Positions 18,347 to 26,966 of a DNA stretch of 64,000 nt are shown in pieces (the stretch's first letter is position 1; every line of letters begins with the position of its first letter). Both the position numbers and the translations under genes were made by a program. The notes beneath the pieces are model-generated. The model searched no databases and was not told where the DNA came from. It worked only from the letters and a program-made list of their open reading frames with translations. Origin of the DNA: DATHTC01 sp963746805 (GTDB lineage Bacteria > Actinomycetota > Thermoleophilia > Gaiellales > Gaiellaceae). The stretch is from contig CAVVCQ010000008.1 of assembly GCA_963746805.1 (NCBI GenBank), positions 620,001 through 684,000 on the forward strand, in the 5' to 3' direction.

Positions 18347-18366
18347 TACATCTTGGACGTTTCGCA

Positions 18367-18940
18367 ATGGGCCGCCCGCTCCGCATCCAGTACCCCGGCG
18401 CGCAGTACCACCTCTGGACGCGCGGCGTCGACGGCCGGCCGATCTTTCGTACCGCCGCGCACCGGCTGCTCGTTCTCCGGCTCGTCACACGCGTCGTCGC
18501 CCTCGACGAGTGGATCGTGCACGCGTTCTGCCTGATGACGAACCACCTCCACCTGCTCGTCGAGACGCCGCGCGGCAACCTCGCCCCCGGGGCGCACCGC
18601 TTCCTCAGCCACTACGCCCGCGAGTTCAACGCGACCGAGCCGCGCCGCGGGCATCTCTTCGAGAACCGCTACGGCGTCGCGCCTGATCCGCAGCGAGCAG
18701 CAGTTCCTCACCACCGCCCGCTACGTCGTCCGCAACCCGGTCGAGGCCGGACTCTGCCGGCGACCGGCAGACTGGCGCTGGTCGAGCTACCGCGCGACCG
18801 CGGGCCTTGCCCGGCGTCCGTCGTTCCTGACCACCGGCCCGCTCCTCGAGCTCCTCGACCCGCGGCTGCCGGTCGCACGGGCCCTCTATCGCACCCTCTG
18901 CGACGAACCGATACCGAGACGCGGCAAGATCGCCGCGTGA
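18367..18940 (+). mobile_element. REP-associated tyrosine transposase (Y1 / IS200-like), frame broken
   Basis: About 190 residues if a +1 shift near 18672 is allowed. The N-terminus MGRPLRIQYPGAQYHLWTRG and the HUH motif in MTNHLHLLVETP are classic for the Y1_Tnp family. After the break the protein continues as RLIRSEQQFLTTARYVVRNPVEAGL, which carries the likely catalytic Tyr in ARYVVRNPV, then WRWSSYRA. The end TGA at 18938-18940 overlaps the GTG of the following aminopeptidase. It lies between two aminopeptidase paralogues. Such proteins move or process REP hairpins; as a domesticated RAYT it need not transpose itself. Whether the frame break is real inactivation or a base error cannot be told. 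Confidence 0.85.
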
Positions 18941-20175
18941 CGGAGCCGACCCTGCCGCCGGACGAGCTCGCGCGCTACGCCGACGCGATCGTCGACTCGT
19001 GCCTGCACCTCGCCCCCGGCGACCTCTTCCTCGTCCGCTCGGCCCCCGAGCACCGCGAGCTCGTCGTCGCCCTGGCCGACGCCGCCTACCGCCGCGGCGT
19101 CCGGCACGTCGAGTCCCTCGTCCTCGACCCCCGCCTCCAGGCCTCGCGGGTCCGCCACGGCACCGAGGACGCGCTCGGCCAGACCGCGCCGTGGTACCCC
19201 ATGGGCCGTCCCGAGCTCCGTGCACCGACGACCGCCTCCATCCGCATCGACGGCGTGCAGGACCCGAGTGTGTTCGACGGCCTGCCGACCGACCGCGTCC
19301 ACCGCGAGCTCCACGGCCTCCGCCTCGCCGACCGGCGCTGGCTCCGAGCGGGAATGGACGGGCACCGGCGCGGCACCGTGGTCGTCTGGCCGACCCGCGC
19401 CTGGGCCGGCCTCGTCTACCCCGACCTCGACGACGCCACCGCCCGCACCGCCCTCGCCCGCGACCTCCTGACCTTCTGCCGCCTCGGCCCCGACGACCCG
19501 GCCGGGACGGAGGGCTGGGACGCGCACACCGCCCGCCTCACGGAGCGCGGCCGGGCCCTCACCGCTGCGGGCCTCGTCGCCCTCGAGCTACGCGGCCCCG
19601 GCACGAGCCTCGACCTGGGCCTCGCGCCCGGCCACCGCTGGCTCGGCGGCCCGCGCACGACCACCGACGGCGCCCAGGTGACGCCGAACTTTCCGACCGA
19701 GGAGAACTTCACGAGCCCGCTCGCGCCAACGGTCGAGGGCACCTTCCGCTGCTCGCGACCCCTCGTCCACCGCGGGCGGCTGATCGAGGGGATCCGCGGC
19801 GAGTTCCGCAGGGGCCGGCTCGTCCGGCTCGAGGCCGACGACCCCGACGCGCGCGACTTCCTCGCCGCCCAGCTCGACACGGACACCGGCGCCCGCCGGA
19901 TCGGCGAGATCGCGCTCGTCGACGCCTCGTCCCGCATCGGCCAAACGGGACGCGTCTACTACAACACCCTGCTCGACGAGAACGCCGCCGCCCACTTCGC
20001 CTTCGGCGCCGCATACAGCCAGACGCGGCCCCCGGAGACCGGTCGCGCCGGCCTCAACCGCTCGACCATCCACCTCGACGTGATGATCGGCACCGACGAG
20101 CTCGACGCGACCGGCGTGCGCGCCGACGGGAGCCGGGTGCCGCTGATCGCCGACGGTGCGTGGCAGCTGCCCTAG
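18937..20175 (+). CDS. M29 (AmpS/PepS-type) aminopeptidase, second copy
   Basis: A 412-residue intact paralogue of the gene at 16995. Metal-site segments: FPTEENFTSP, GEIALVDASSRIGQTGRVYYNTLLDENAAAHFAFGAAY and STIHLDVMIGTDEL. The two copies align along their whole length (GPDDP..EGW.AH, MIGTD), so this is a tandem duplication that has diverged widely. GTG at 18937 gives the expected N-terminus and overlaps the transposase stop. The open frame upstream of that point belongs to the transposase. A cytoplasmic peptidase with broad N-terminal amino acid release is expected from the family. Confidence 0.9.
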   Translation: MTEPTLPPDELARYADAIVDSCLHLAPGDLFLVRSAPEHRELVVALADAAYRRGVRHVESLVLDPRLQASRVRHGTEDALGQTAPWYPMGRPELRAPTTASIRIDGVQDPSVFDGLPTDRVHRELHGLRLADRRWLRAGMDGHRRGTVVVWPTRAWAGLVYPDLDDATARTALARDLLTFCRLGPDDPAGTEGWDAHTARLTERGRALTAAGLVALELRGPGTSLDLGLAPGHRWLGGPRTTTDGAQVTPNFPTEENFTSPLAPTVEGTFRCSRPLVHRGRLIEGIRGEFRRGRLVRLEADDPDARDFLAAQLDTDTGARRIGEIALVDASSRIGQTGRVYYNTLLDENAAAHFAFGAAYSQTRPPETGRAGLNRSTIHLDVMIGTDELDATGVRADGSRVPLIADGAWQLP

Positions 20176-20369
20176 TCGCAGATCGGCGATTCGACAACCA
20201 CCTTTCCGGGTGATGCTCCGTCCCCCTTCCTGCGCCGATCGGGGGAGTGCACCTGTGCAGCCGCCGCTTTCCCCACCACCTGTCACGCTCGCACCGGCGC
20301 CGGTGAACCTCGCGGACGAGCCGGTACCGCCAGATTTCGCGCCCGTGCCTGCGCCGCTCGACGCCGCCG

Positions 20370-20663
20370 GTGACGCCCGAGCCGGAGCCCGAGCCGCTCA
20401 CCGTCCTCCCCTCGCCCACGCCCGAGCCCCCGCCCGCTGCGTTCGCCGCCCCGGTCCCCCTCTCGCTCCACCGCGTCGGCGTCCGCCTCACGACCGGCGA
20501 GCTGATCGAGGTCGCGGCGCACGAGGACGAGGCCGCCGCCCGCGCCGAGGCGACCGCCCTGATGCGCTATCTGCGGGACGGACGAGGCGACTGGCCCTTC
20601 CTCGCCGGCCGCTTCGTCCGTCCCGAGACGATCGTCTCGATCGACGTCGACGCGACGCCCTAG
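20370..20663 (+). CDS. Small hypothetical protein with Pro/Glu-rich N-terminus
   Basis: 97 residues, not recognised. Residues 1-33 are almost entirely Pro, Glu and Ala (MTPEPEPEPLTVLPSPTPEP), followed by a compact alpha/beta segment VGVRLTTGELIEVAAHEDEAAARAEATALMRYLRDG and a C-terminal strand. The second part resembles a short domain with one strand-helix-strand unit. GTG start; no good Shine-Dalgarno. The 194 bases before it (20176-20369) hold no gene I can support. Its TAG stop shares CTAG with the convergent patatin gene, which supports it as a real gene with a selected 3' end. Confidence 0.5.
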   Translation: MTPEPEPEPLTVLPSPTPEPPPAAFAAPVPLSLHRVGVRLTTGELIEVAAHEDEAAARAEATALMRYLRDGRGDWPFLAGRFVRPETIVSIDVDATP

Positions 20664-21709
20664 ACCGGCGTCCTCCCCATCTGGTCGACAACGGCGACGC
20701 GCCGCCGGTGTTCCCGTCCCTGCCGGAACTCCTCGACGTAGGCGTCGAAGTCCCACGACTCGAGGAAGTCGTGCACGGCCTTCTGGCCGGACTCGAACAG
20801 GGCGCGCCGGCGCTGCTCGGTGATGGCGAACTCGGTCGTGCCGACGCCGAGTGTCGGGATCGGGATCGTCCGTGCGAAGTCGGCCTGCTCGATGTAGAGC
20901 CGGTCGTGCGCGGCCATCATCGTCTGCGCCATCGACTTGAGGTAGTCGATCAGCGCGCCGACGCCGCGCTCCTTCTTCGGCGGCTCGATGCGCTTGCCGA
21001 GGTGGTCTCGCGGCTTTGGCTCGACGAGGAGCATCCCGAAGGTCGGCCACTCCGGTGGCTCGCCCTGAGCCGCATCGAAGAGCCAGACGGGGAAGTTCGA
21101 GAGCATCCCGCCGTCGACGATCACGTGCTCCTCGTTCGTCTCCGGGTTCACGTGGCGCACCGGCTCGAAGAAGATCGGGATCGACATCGACATGCGCACC
21201 GCGTACGCGACCTCGAGCTCGTCAGGCTCGATGCCGAGCGTCGGTGCGTCCTCCGGCAGGATCAGCAGTTTCCGGTTCGTCACGTCGGACGCGATCACCG
21301 ACAGCCGGTACTTGTAGCGCAGGTTCTGCTCGTTCGGGTCGCGCACGAGGTCCTTGAACGTCTTCACGCCCTGTGACGCGAGCATCTCGCGCATCCACTC
21401 GAGGAACCGCGTGCCCTCGTAGATCCCGAGGTCGAGGAGGAGGCTCGTCGTCTTCTCGACGAGCGGGAGCTTGTCCTCCCAGCCCTTGTCCTCGAACTGC
21501 CGGTAGTCGAGGTCCATGATGATCTGCTCGAGCGCCTCCGGCGGATAGTCCGCCGCGATGAACGCCGCCGTGATGGCGCCCGCCGACGTCCCGGCCACGT
21601 TCGCGGCGGTGTAGCCGGCCTCGCGGAACGCGACGTACGCGCCCCCGAGCCCGACGCCCTTGACGCCGCCGCCTTCGAGCACGAGATCGGCGAGCTTCGG
21701 ATCCGGCAT
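20660..21709 (-). CDS. Patatin-like phospholipase
   Basis: A 349-residue serine lipid acyl hydrolase. The oxyanion loop LEGGGVKGVG (about 11-20), nucleophile Ser42 in GTSAG and the Asp199 of VDGG form the catalytic dyad of the patatin family. No signal peptide or transmembrane helix is seen, so it is cytoplasmic or peripherally membrane-bound. The long C-terminal part (250-349) contains IDYLKSMAQTMMAAHDRLY, as in bacterial patatins of the RssA-type group. It sits on the minus strand upstream of nothing obvious in the same operon. Confidence 0.9.
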   Translation of the reverse strand: MPDPKLADLVLEGGGVKGVGLGGAYVAFREAGYTAANVAGTSAGAITAAFIAADYPPEALEQIIMDLDYRQFEDKGWEDKLPLVEKTTSLLLDLGIYEGTRFLEWMREMLASQGVKTFKDLVRDPNEQNLRYKYRLSVIASDVTNRKLLILPEDAPTLGIEPDELEVAYAVRMSMSIPIFFEPVRHVNPETNEEHVIVDGGMLSNFPVWLFDAAQGEPPEWPTFGMLLVEPKPRDHLGKRIEPPKKERGVGALIDYLKSMAQTMMAAHDRLYIEQADFARTIPIPTLGVGTTEFAITEQRRRALFESGQKAVHDFLESWDFDAYVEEFRQGREHRRRVAVVDQMGRTPV

Positions 21710-21785
21710 GCGACACCCCCAAGTTCCGGGCGCCGCCGCAAGGCGCCGGTTGACCCGTCCAGCGTGCGACGAAGCGCGGACGAAG

Positions 21786-23825
21786 TCAACCCGGCGCGCG
21801 TTCGAGCTCGACGCGCGGGAGCCAGTCGAGCCAGCGCGGCAGGTACCAGTTCCAGTCGCCGAGCAGGCGCATCGATGCGGGCACGAGCACCGAGCGGACG
21901 ACGGTCGCGTCGAGGAGCAGCGCGACGGCGACGCCGAAGCCGATCTGCTGGAACATCACGAGCTCGCCCAGCGCGAACCCGACGAAGACGACGACGATGA
22001 TGAGCGCCGCGCCGGTGATGATCCGCCCCGTCGTCCCGAGCCCGAACGCGACCGAGTCGGCGTTGTCGCCCGTCTCGAGGTAGCGCTCGCGGATCCGGCT
22101 CAGCAGGAACACGTGGTAGTCCATCGAGAGCCCGAAGAGGATCGCGAACAGGAGCACGGGCACCCAGACCTCGAGCGTCTCCACGCGGTCGAGCCCGAGC
22201 AGCCGGCCGCCGACGCCATGCTGGAAGACGAGCACCATCAGCCCGTACGCCGCGGCGACCGAGAGCAGGTTGAGCGCGATCGCCTTCAGCGGCACGACGA
22301 GCGAGCGGAAGGCGAGCAGCAGCACCACGAAGCTCAGCCCGAGCACGAAGGCGAAGACCCACGGCCGCACCGCGTCGTTGAGCGCGACGTAGTCGAGGTG
22401 CGACGCCGTCTCACCGCCGACGAGGACCTCGACGCCGGCCGGGAAGCGCGCCGCCGGGATCGCGGTCTCGCGCAGGCGCGTGACCGCGGCCGTCGCCGCT
22501 TCGCCGGTGGGATCGCCCGCGACCGGCACCTCGAGCAGCGTCAGGTCGCCGTCACGCAGGACCCGCTCCGGCCGGACGGCGCGCGCGAGGCGGGCCGCTG
22601 CCTCCGGCGCAAGTCCGTCCACGGTCACGAGCGCCGGGCTCTCCCGCCCGATCGAGAACGCGTCGTCGAGGAGCTCGAATCCCTGCTTCGCGGGCGTCCG
22701 GTCGGGCAGGGTCGAGACGCCGCTCGAGCCGGTCTCGAGCCCGAGCACGGGGAGCGCGCACGCGAGCAGGAGGCCCGAGGAGAGGAGGAGGGCCGCGAGC
22801 GGGCGCCGCATCACGAGCCCGGCCACCCGCGACCAGAACCGCCCCTCGCGCTCCCCGGTGCCGCCGCCGAACGGCAGCCGGCCCGCTTCGATCCGGTCGC
22901 CGAGCAGGCCGAGCAGCGCCGGGAGCAGGGTCAGCGCCCCGAGCACCGAGACGACGGCGACGATCGATGCGCCCGCGCCGAGGCTCCGCAGCACCGAGTC
23001 GGGCGGGAAGAGCATCGACGAGAGCGCCACGGCCACGGCGACGCCGCTGAACGCGACCGCGCGCGCCGCCGTCGCGCCGGCGACCGCCATCGCCTCGGAC
23101 GGCCCGCGCCCGACGGCCCGCTCCTCGCGCAGGCGCGACACGACGAAGAGCGCGTAGTCGATCCCGAGCGCCAGCCCCATCCCCGCGACGATGTTCACGA
23201 CGAAGATCGACAGCGTCGCCGCCTGGGCCAGAAGCGCCACGACCCCGAGCGAGACGACGATCGAGACGCCCGCGAGGACGAGCGGCAGCAGCGCCGAGAC
23301 GAGCGCGCCGAAGACGAGCAGGAGGATCACGAGCGCGGCCAGCACGCCGAACACCTCGCCGCGCCGGAGGTCGCTCTGCGACACCTCCTGGAAGTCGTGG
23401 TCGACGATCGCGCCGCCGTAGACCTCGGCGTCGAGCCGCTCGACGGCCGGCAGCACGTCCTCGATCGACGTTCCCTCGAGGCGGAACGGAAGGAGCGCGG
23501 CCCGGCGATCAGGCCGCACCGCCGCCTGCCCGACGAGCGGCACGACGCCCGCCTCCCGCAGCGCGCGCGCCGCTCCCGCGACGTCGTCGCCGCGCAGGAC
23601 GAGCAGCTCCACGTCCTCGCGCAGCGCCTCGGGGAGCCGCCGCTCGAGGAGCTCCTCGACCTGCTGCGAGTCGGTCCGCGCCGACTGCGGCACCCGCGCC
23701 TCGGCGTCGAGCCCGTCGAAGAGGAGGAAGGCGCTCGCCGCGGCGGCGAGCGCGAGGAGCACCGCCCAGGCCCCGAGGACGCGCCAGGGACGCCTGCTAG
23801 AGTAGTTAACGATGTTGACGATCAA
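21786..23825 (-). CDS. MMPL/RND-family transporter
   Basis: A 679-residue integral membrane protein with two halves, each having one helix, a large extracytoplasmic loop and then a bundle of about five helices (VFGVLAALVILLLVFGALVSALLPLVLAGVSI; WVPVLLFAILFGLSMDYHVFLLSRIRERYLETGD). The motifs GIDYALFVVSRLREE and GLSMDYHVFLLSRI are the paired proton-relay helix-4 Asp regions typical of MmpL-type lipid or drug exporters. No ATG or GTG is available near the N-terminus; TTG at 23823-23825 gives LIVNIVNYSSRRPWRV. That start overlaps the start of the divergent MarR gene by 14 bases, so the two are probably regulated together. Confidence 0.88.
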   Translation of the reverse strand: MIVNIVNYSSRRPWRVLGAWAVLLALAAAASAFLLFDGLDAEARVPQSARTDSQQVEELLERRLPEALREDVELLVLRGDDVAGAARALREAGVVPLVGQAAVRPDRRAALLPFRLEGTSIEDVLPAVERLDAEVYGGAIVDHDFQEVSQSDLRRGEVFGVLAALVILLLVFGALVSALLPLVLAGVSIVVSLGVVALLAQAATLSIFVVNIVAGMGLALGIDYALFVVSRLREERAVGRGPSEAMAVAGATAARAVAFSGVAVAVALSSMLFPPDSVLRSLGAGASIVAVVSVLGALTLLPALLGLLGDRIEAGRLPFGGGTGEREGRFWSRVAGLVMRRPLAALLLSSGLLLACALPVLGLETGSSGVSTLPDRTPAKQGFELLDDAFSIGRESPALVTVDGLAPEAAARLARAVRPERVLRDGDLTLLEVPVAGDPTGEAATAAVTRLRETAIPAARFPAGVEVLVGGETASHLDYVALNDAVRPWVFAFVLGLSFVVLLLAFRSLVVPLKAIALNLLSVAAAYGLMVLVFQHGVGGRLLGLDRVETLEVWVPVLLFAILFGLSMDYHVFLLSRIRERYLETGDNADSVAFGLGTTGRIITGAALIIVVVFVGFALGELVMFQQIGFGVAVALLLDATVVRSVLVPASMRLLGDWNWYLPRWLDWLPRVELERAPG

Positions 23826-23833
23826 CGAAGTTG
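23805..23833. promoter_or_regulatory. Clustered inverted repeats, probable MarR operator
   Basis: The stretch contains GTTAAC (23805-23810, self-complementary), GTTGA-CGA-TCAAC (23814-23826, perfect 5-bp inverted repeat, 3-base spacer) and CAAC-GAA-GTTG (23823-23833). The half-site GTTGA/TCAAC recurs at close spacing and the stretch is clearly more AT-rich than its surroundings. It covers the start codons of both divergent genes, as operators of MarR-family autorepressors often do. Confidence 0.5.
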
Positions 23834-25480
23834 AGGTTGCGGGCCGACTCCGGCCGGTGCTGCTCAAGCTTGCCCGGGAGCTGCGGCGCGAAGTCGCAGA
23901 CCTCGGCGTGAGCGGCGTCCAGGCCTCCCTCCTCGCCTCGATCAAGCGCCAGCCGGGCGTCTCGGCTGCCGAGCTCGCAGCGCAGGAGCGCATGTCCGCC
24001 GCGGGGATGTCCGGTCACGTCGACCGGCTCGCGGCCGCGGGGCTCGTTCGCCGCGACCCGGTCGCGGGCGACCGCCGCCGCCACGCGCTCGCGCTCACCG
24101 ACGACGGCGAGGCGCTCTTCCGCAGGATCCGCTCGCGGCGCACGGCCTGGCTCGCGACCCGCCTGCAGGAGCTCGAGCCCGAGGAGCTGGCCGCGGTCGA
24201 CGCGGCGCTCGAGCCGCTCGCACGCCTGCTCGAGGTGGAACGTTTGACCGCCGCGCTGCTGCGGCTCAACGCCCGCACGTTCGCCAGCCTCCGGATGCAC
24301 CGCAACTACCGCCTGTTCTTCGGCGGCCAGGTCGTCTCGCTCGCCGGCACCTGGATGCAGAACGTGGCGCTCGCCTGGTACGTCGTCACGCTCACCGACT
24401 CGGCCGTCGCGGTCGGCTTCCTGGCGTTCTGTCGGTTCGCGCCCTTCACGATCTTCGGCCTCTACGCCGGCGTCCTCGCCGACCGGCTCGACAACCGGCG
24501 GCTCGTGATGACGACGCAGGCCGGGCAGATGGTCGTGTCGATCGCGCTCGCGGCGCTCGCCTTCTCCGGCTCGGGGAACGTCGTGCTCGTCTACGCGCTC
24601 GCGCTCGCGGGCGGCGTCGGCCTCGTCTTCGACGCGCCGAGCCGCCAGGCGCTCACGTACCAGATGGTCGGACGCGAGCAGCTCCCGAACGCGATCGCGC
24701 TGAACTCGTCGCTCTTCAACGGCGCCCGCGTGATCGGCCCCGCGATCGCCGGTGTCGTCATCGCGGCAGCCGGCGTCGGCGTCTGCTTCGCGATCAACGC
24801 GGTCAGCTTCCTCGCTGTGCTGACCGGGCTCCTGCTCATGCGCGTGAGCGAGCTCCACTCGCTCGAGCGTGGCGTCCCGCCGACGTTCCTCCGCGGTGTG
24901 CGCGAGCTCTTCGCCTACGTGCGCCGGACGCCCGCGGCGCGCGCGGTCCTCGCGACCGTCGCCGTCGATCTCGACCGTCGGCTTCAACTTCCACGTGATC
25001 CTGCCGCTGCTCGCCTCGCAGACGCTCGACGCCGGGCCGGAGGTGTTCGGGCTCCTGTCGGCCGCGTTCGGCGGCGGCGCCTTCGTCGGCGCGCTGCTCT
25101 CGGCGGGGCTCGGCCGCGCGAGCTGGAAGGCGCTCCTCGGCGGCACCGCGGGCTTCTCCGTCGCGATGCTGCTGCTCGCGACCGTCACCTCAGCGCCGAC
25201 CGCGGCCGTGCTCCTGTTCGTCACGGGCGCGGCGTTCACGCTGTGGACGGCGAACTCGAACTCGATCCTCCAGCTGGCTGCGCCCGACCACCTGCGCGGC
25301 CGGGTCATGTCGCTGTTCCTCTTCGCCTTCGCCGGCCTCGCGCCGATCGGCGGCTTGCTCTCGGGCTGGCTCGTCGAGGTCGGCGGTACCGAGCTCGCGT
25401 TCGCGGTCTCCGGCATCGTCGGGCTCGCGATGACGGGATTCGCGCTCGCCCAGCGGCCGTTCGCGCCATACTCGGGGTGA
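23812..25480 (+). CDS. MarR regulator fused in frame to an MFS exporter (frame broken once)
   Basis: The first 140 residues are a MarR winged-helix repressor (SAAELAAQERMSAAGMSGHVDRLAAAGLVRRDPV is the recognition and wing region). There is no stop: the frame continues into a major facilitator exporter of the EntS/MFS_3 type (LFFGGQVVSLAGTWMQNVALAWYV; motif A-like LADRLDNRRLVM). A stop would appear as TGA in cgtTGAcc at 24241-24247 if one T of the TTT run were absent, so the fusion may be a one-base artefact with MFS starting near 24235-24244. A +1 break near 24968 is also needed to join ATVAV to ISTVGFNFHVILPLLA. The C-terminal part ends FALAQRPFAPYSG. Likely role: self-regulated drug or metabolite export, with the MMPL gene as a divergent partner. 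Confidence 0.75.
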
Positions 25481-26130
25481 TGAACTCGTTCGAGCTGGAT
25501 CTGCGCCCACGGCTGCGCGGCAAGCTCCACGCGTGGTCCTTCCCGGCCGCCGTCGCGCTCGCCGTCGTCCTCATCTGGTCGGCGCCGGGCGGAGTCCCCA
25601 GGCTCGCCGCAGCCGTCTTCGGCGCCTGCGTCGCGATCATGCTCGGCACGAGCGCGCTCTACCACCGCGTGCTCTGGGCGCCCAAGGCGCGCCGGATGAT
25701 GCGCCGGGCCGACCACGCCGCGATCTACCTCCTCATCGCCGGGACCTATACGCCGTATGGGCTGCTCGTGCTCGAGGGCGGCTGGCGCTGGAGCGTGCTC
25801 GCGATCGTGTGGGCGGGCGCGCTTGCAGCGATCGTCCAGAAGTTCGTGTGGGTCGACGCCCCGACGTGGGTGGCGGCGGTCATCGGGCTCGCGCTCGGCT
25901 GGGTCGGCATCGTCGCGTTCCCGGAGATCGTGCGGGACACCGGCGTGCCCGGGACGACGCTGCTCGCCCTCGGCGGCCTCTTCTACACCGTCGGCGCCGT
26001 GGTCTACGCGTGCAAGCGCCCCGATCCCCTGCCGCGCGTCTTCGGCTACCACGAGGTCTTCCACACGCTCGTCGTCGGCGCGGCGCTGTGCCAGTACGCG
26101 GCGATCGCGTTCTTCGTCCTCCCGCAGTGA
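25480..26130 (+). CDS. Haemolysin III / PAQR-type membrane protein
   Basis: A 216-residue integral membrane protein with seven predicted helices. Family marks are LGTSALYHRVLW with SxxxH, DHAAIYLLIAGTYTP with the conserved DH...TY, and GYHEVFHTLVV with HxxxH, which together form the zinc site of the PAQR/haemolysin III superfamily. True haemolytic activity is not implied. ATG at 25480 overlaps the MFS stop by one base (TGATG). The next gene overlaps its stop by four bases (GTGA), so transporter, haemolysin III and dehalogenase form one operon. Confidence 0.9.
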   Translation: MNSFELDLRPRLRGKLHAWSFPAAVALAVVLIWSAPGGVPRLAAAVFGACVAIMLGTSALYHRVLWAPKARRMMRRADHAAIYLLIAGTYTPYGLLVLEGGWRWSVLAIVWAGALAAIVQKFVWVDAPTWVAAVIGLALGWVGIVAFPEIVRDTGVPGTTLLALGGLFYTVGAVVYACKRPDPLPRVFGYHEVFHTLVVGAALCQYAAIAFFVLPQ

Positions 26131-26966
26131 GCGAGCTCCCGGGCTACCCCTGGGAGGCGCGACGGCACGAGGGGATGGCGTTCATCGACGAGGGCACCGG
26201 CGACCCGGTGCTGCTCCTCCACGGCGAGCCCACCTGGTCGTACCTGTACCGCCGTGTGATTCCGCCGCTCACCGAGACCGCGCGCGTCGTCGCGCCCGAC
26301 TTCTACGGCTTCGGCCGCTCCGACAAGCCGACCGACCAGGCGTGGTACTCGTACGACCGCCACGTCGCCTCGATCCACGCGCTCGTCGAGGCACTCGACC
26401 TGCGGCGGATCACCGTCGTCGTCCAGGACTGGGGCGGGCCGATCGGGATGCGCGTCGCGACCGAGGCACCGGAGCGATTCGACCGTCTCGTCGTCCTGAA
26501 CACCGCGATCGGGGCCGGTCGCATGCCCGAGGTCTGGCTCCGCTTCCGCGAGCTCATGCGGCACGTCGGCACCGATGTGCAGCCGTCGCGGCTCGTGCGG
26601 ATCTCGTGCACGCGGCCCGTGGACGAGGAAGTGCTCGCGGCCTACGACTGGCCCTACCCCGACGCGGCCTCGAAGGCAGGCGTCGTCGCGTTCCCCGAGC
26701 TCGTGCCGGCCGAGCCGGAGCACCCCAACGCGCCCGCGATGCGGCAGGTGCGCGACGCGATGAGCCGGTGGGAGAAGCCCACGCTCGTGCTCTTCGGCGA
26801 CTCCGACCCGATCTTTCCGCCGACGGCCGCGGAGCGCATGGCCGAGCTGATCCCGGGCGCCGGCCCGCCGGAGCTGGTCGCAGGCGCCGGCCACCTCGTG
26901 CAGGAGGACGCCGGCGAGGAGGTCGGCGAGCGGATCGCCCGCTTCCTGCGCGACACCGCGGCCTAG
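26127..26966 (+). CDS. Haloalkane dehalogenase (alpha/beta hydrolase)
   Basis: 279 residues. The oxyanion motif HGEPTWS (32-38), nucleophile Asp101 in VVVQDWGG, acid Asp227 in FGDSDPIF and catalytic His256 in GAGHLVQED are in place. An aspartate rather than serine nucleophile next to Trp, together with HGEP, is the signature of haloalkane dehalogenases, which release halide and an alcohol from halogenated alkanes. Cytoplasmic, no signal peptide. GTG start overlaps the haemolysin III stop. Its TAG stop shares CTAG with the convergent oxidase gene. Some members of this group act on other substrates, so the physiological compound is uncertain. Confidence 0.85.
   Translation: MSELPGYPWEARRHEGMAFIDEGTGDPVLLLHGEPTWSYLYRRVIPPLTETARVVAPDFYGFGRSDKPTDQAWYSYDRHVASIHALVEALDLRRITVVVQDWGGPIGMRVATEAPERFDRLVVLNTAIGAGRMPEVWLRFRELMRHVGTDVQPSRLVRISCTRPVDEEVLAAYDWPYPDAASKAGVVAFPELVPAEPEHPNAPAMRQVRDAMSRWEKPTLVLFGDSDPIFPPTAAERMAELIPGAGPPELVAGAGHLVQEDAGEEVGERIARFLRDTAA

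Noticed and set aside
21660..23834. Long plus-strand open frame of over 700 codons antisense to the MMPL gene
   Set aside because: Composition is Arg/Glu/Asp/His-rich as expected for the shadow of a GC-rich membrane gene; the minus-strand frame encodes a clear transporter.
23812..26130. Single MarR-MFS-haemolysin III protein in one frame
   Set aside because: After the frame break near 24968 the frame is a shadow of the true MFS frame; haemolysin III has its own start after the MFS stop.
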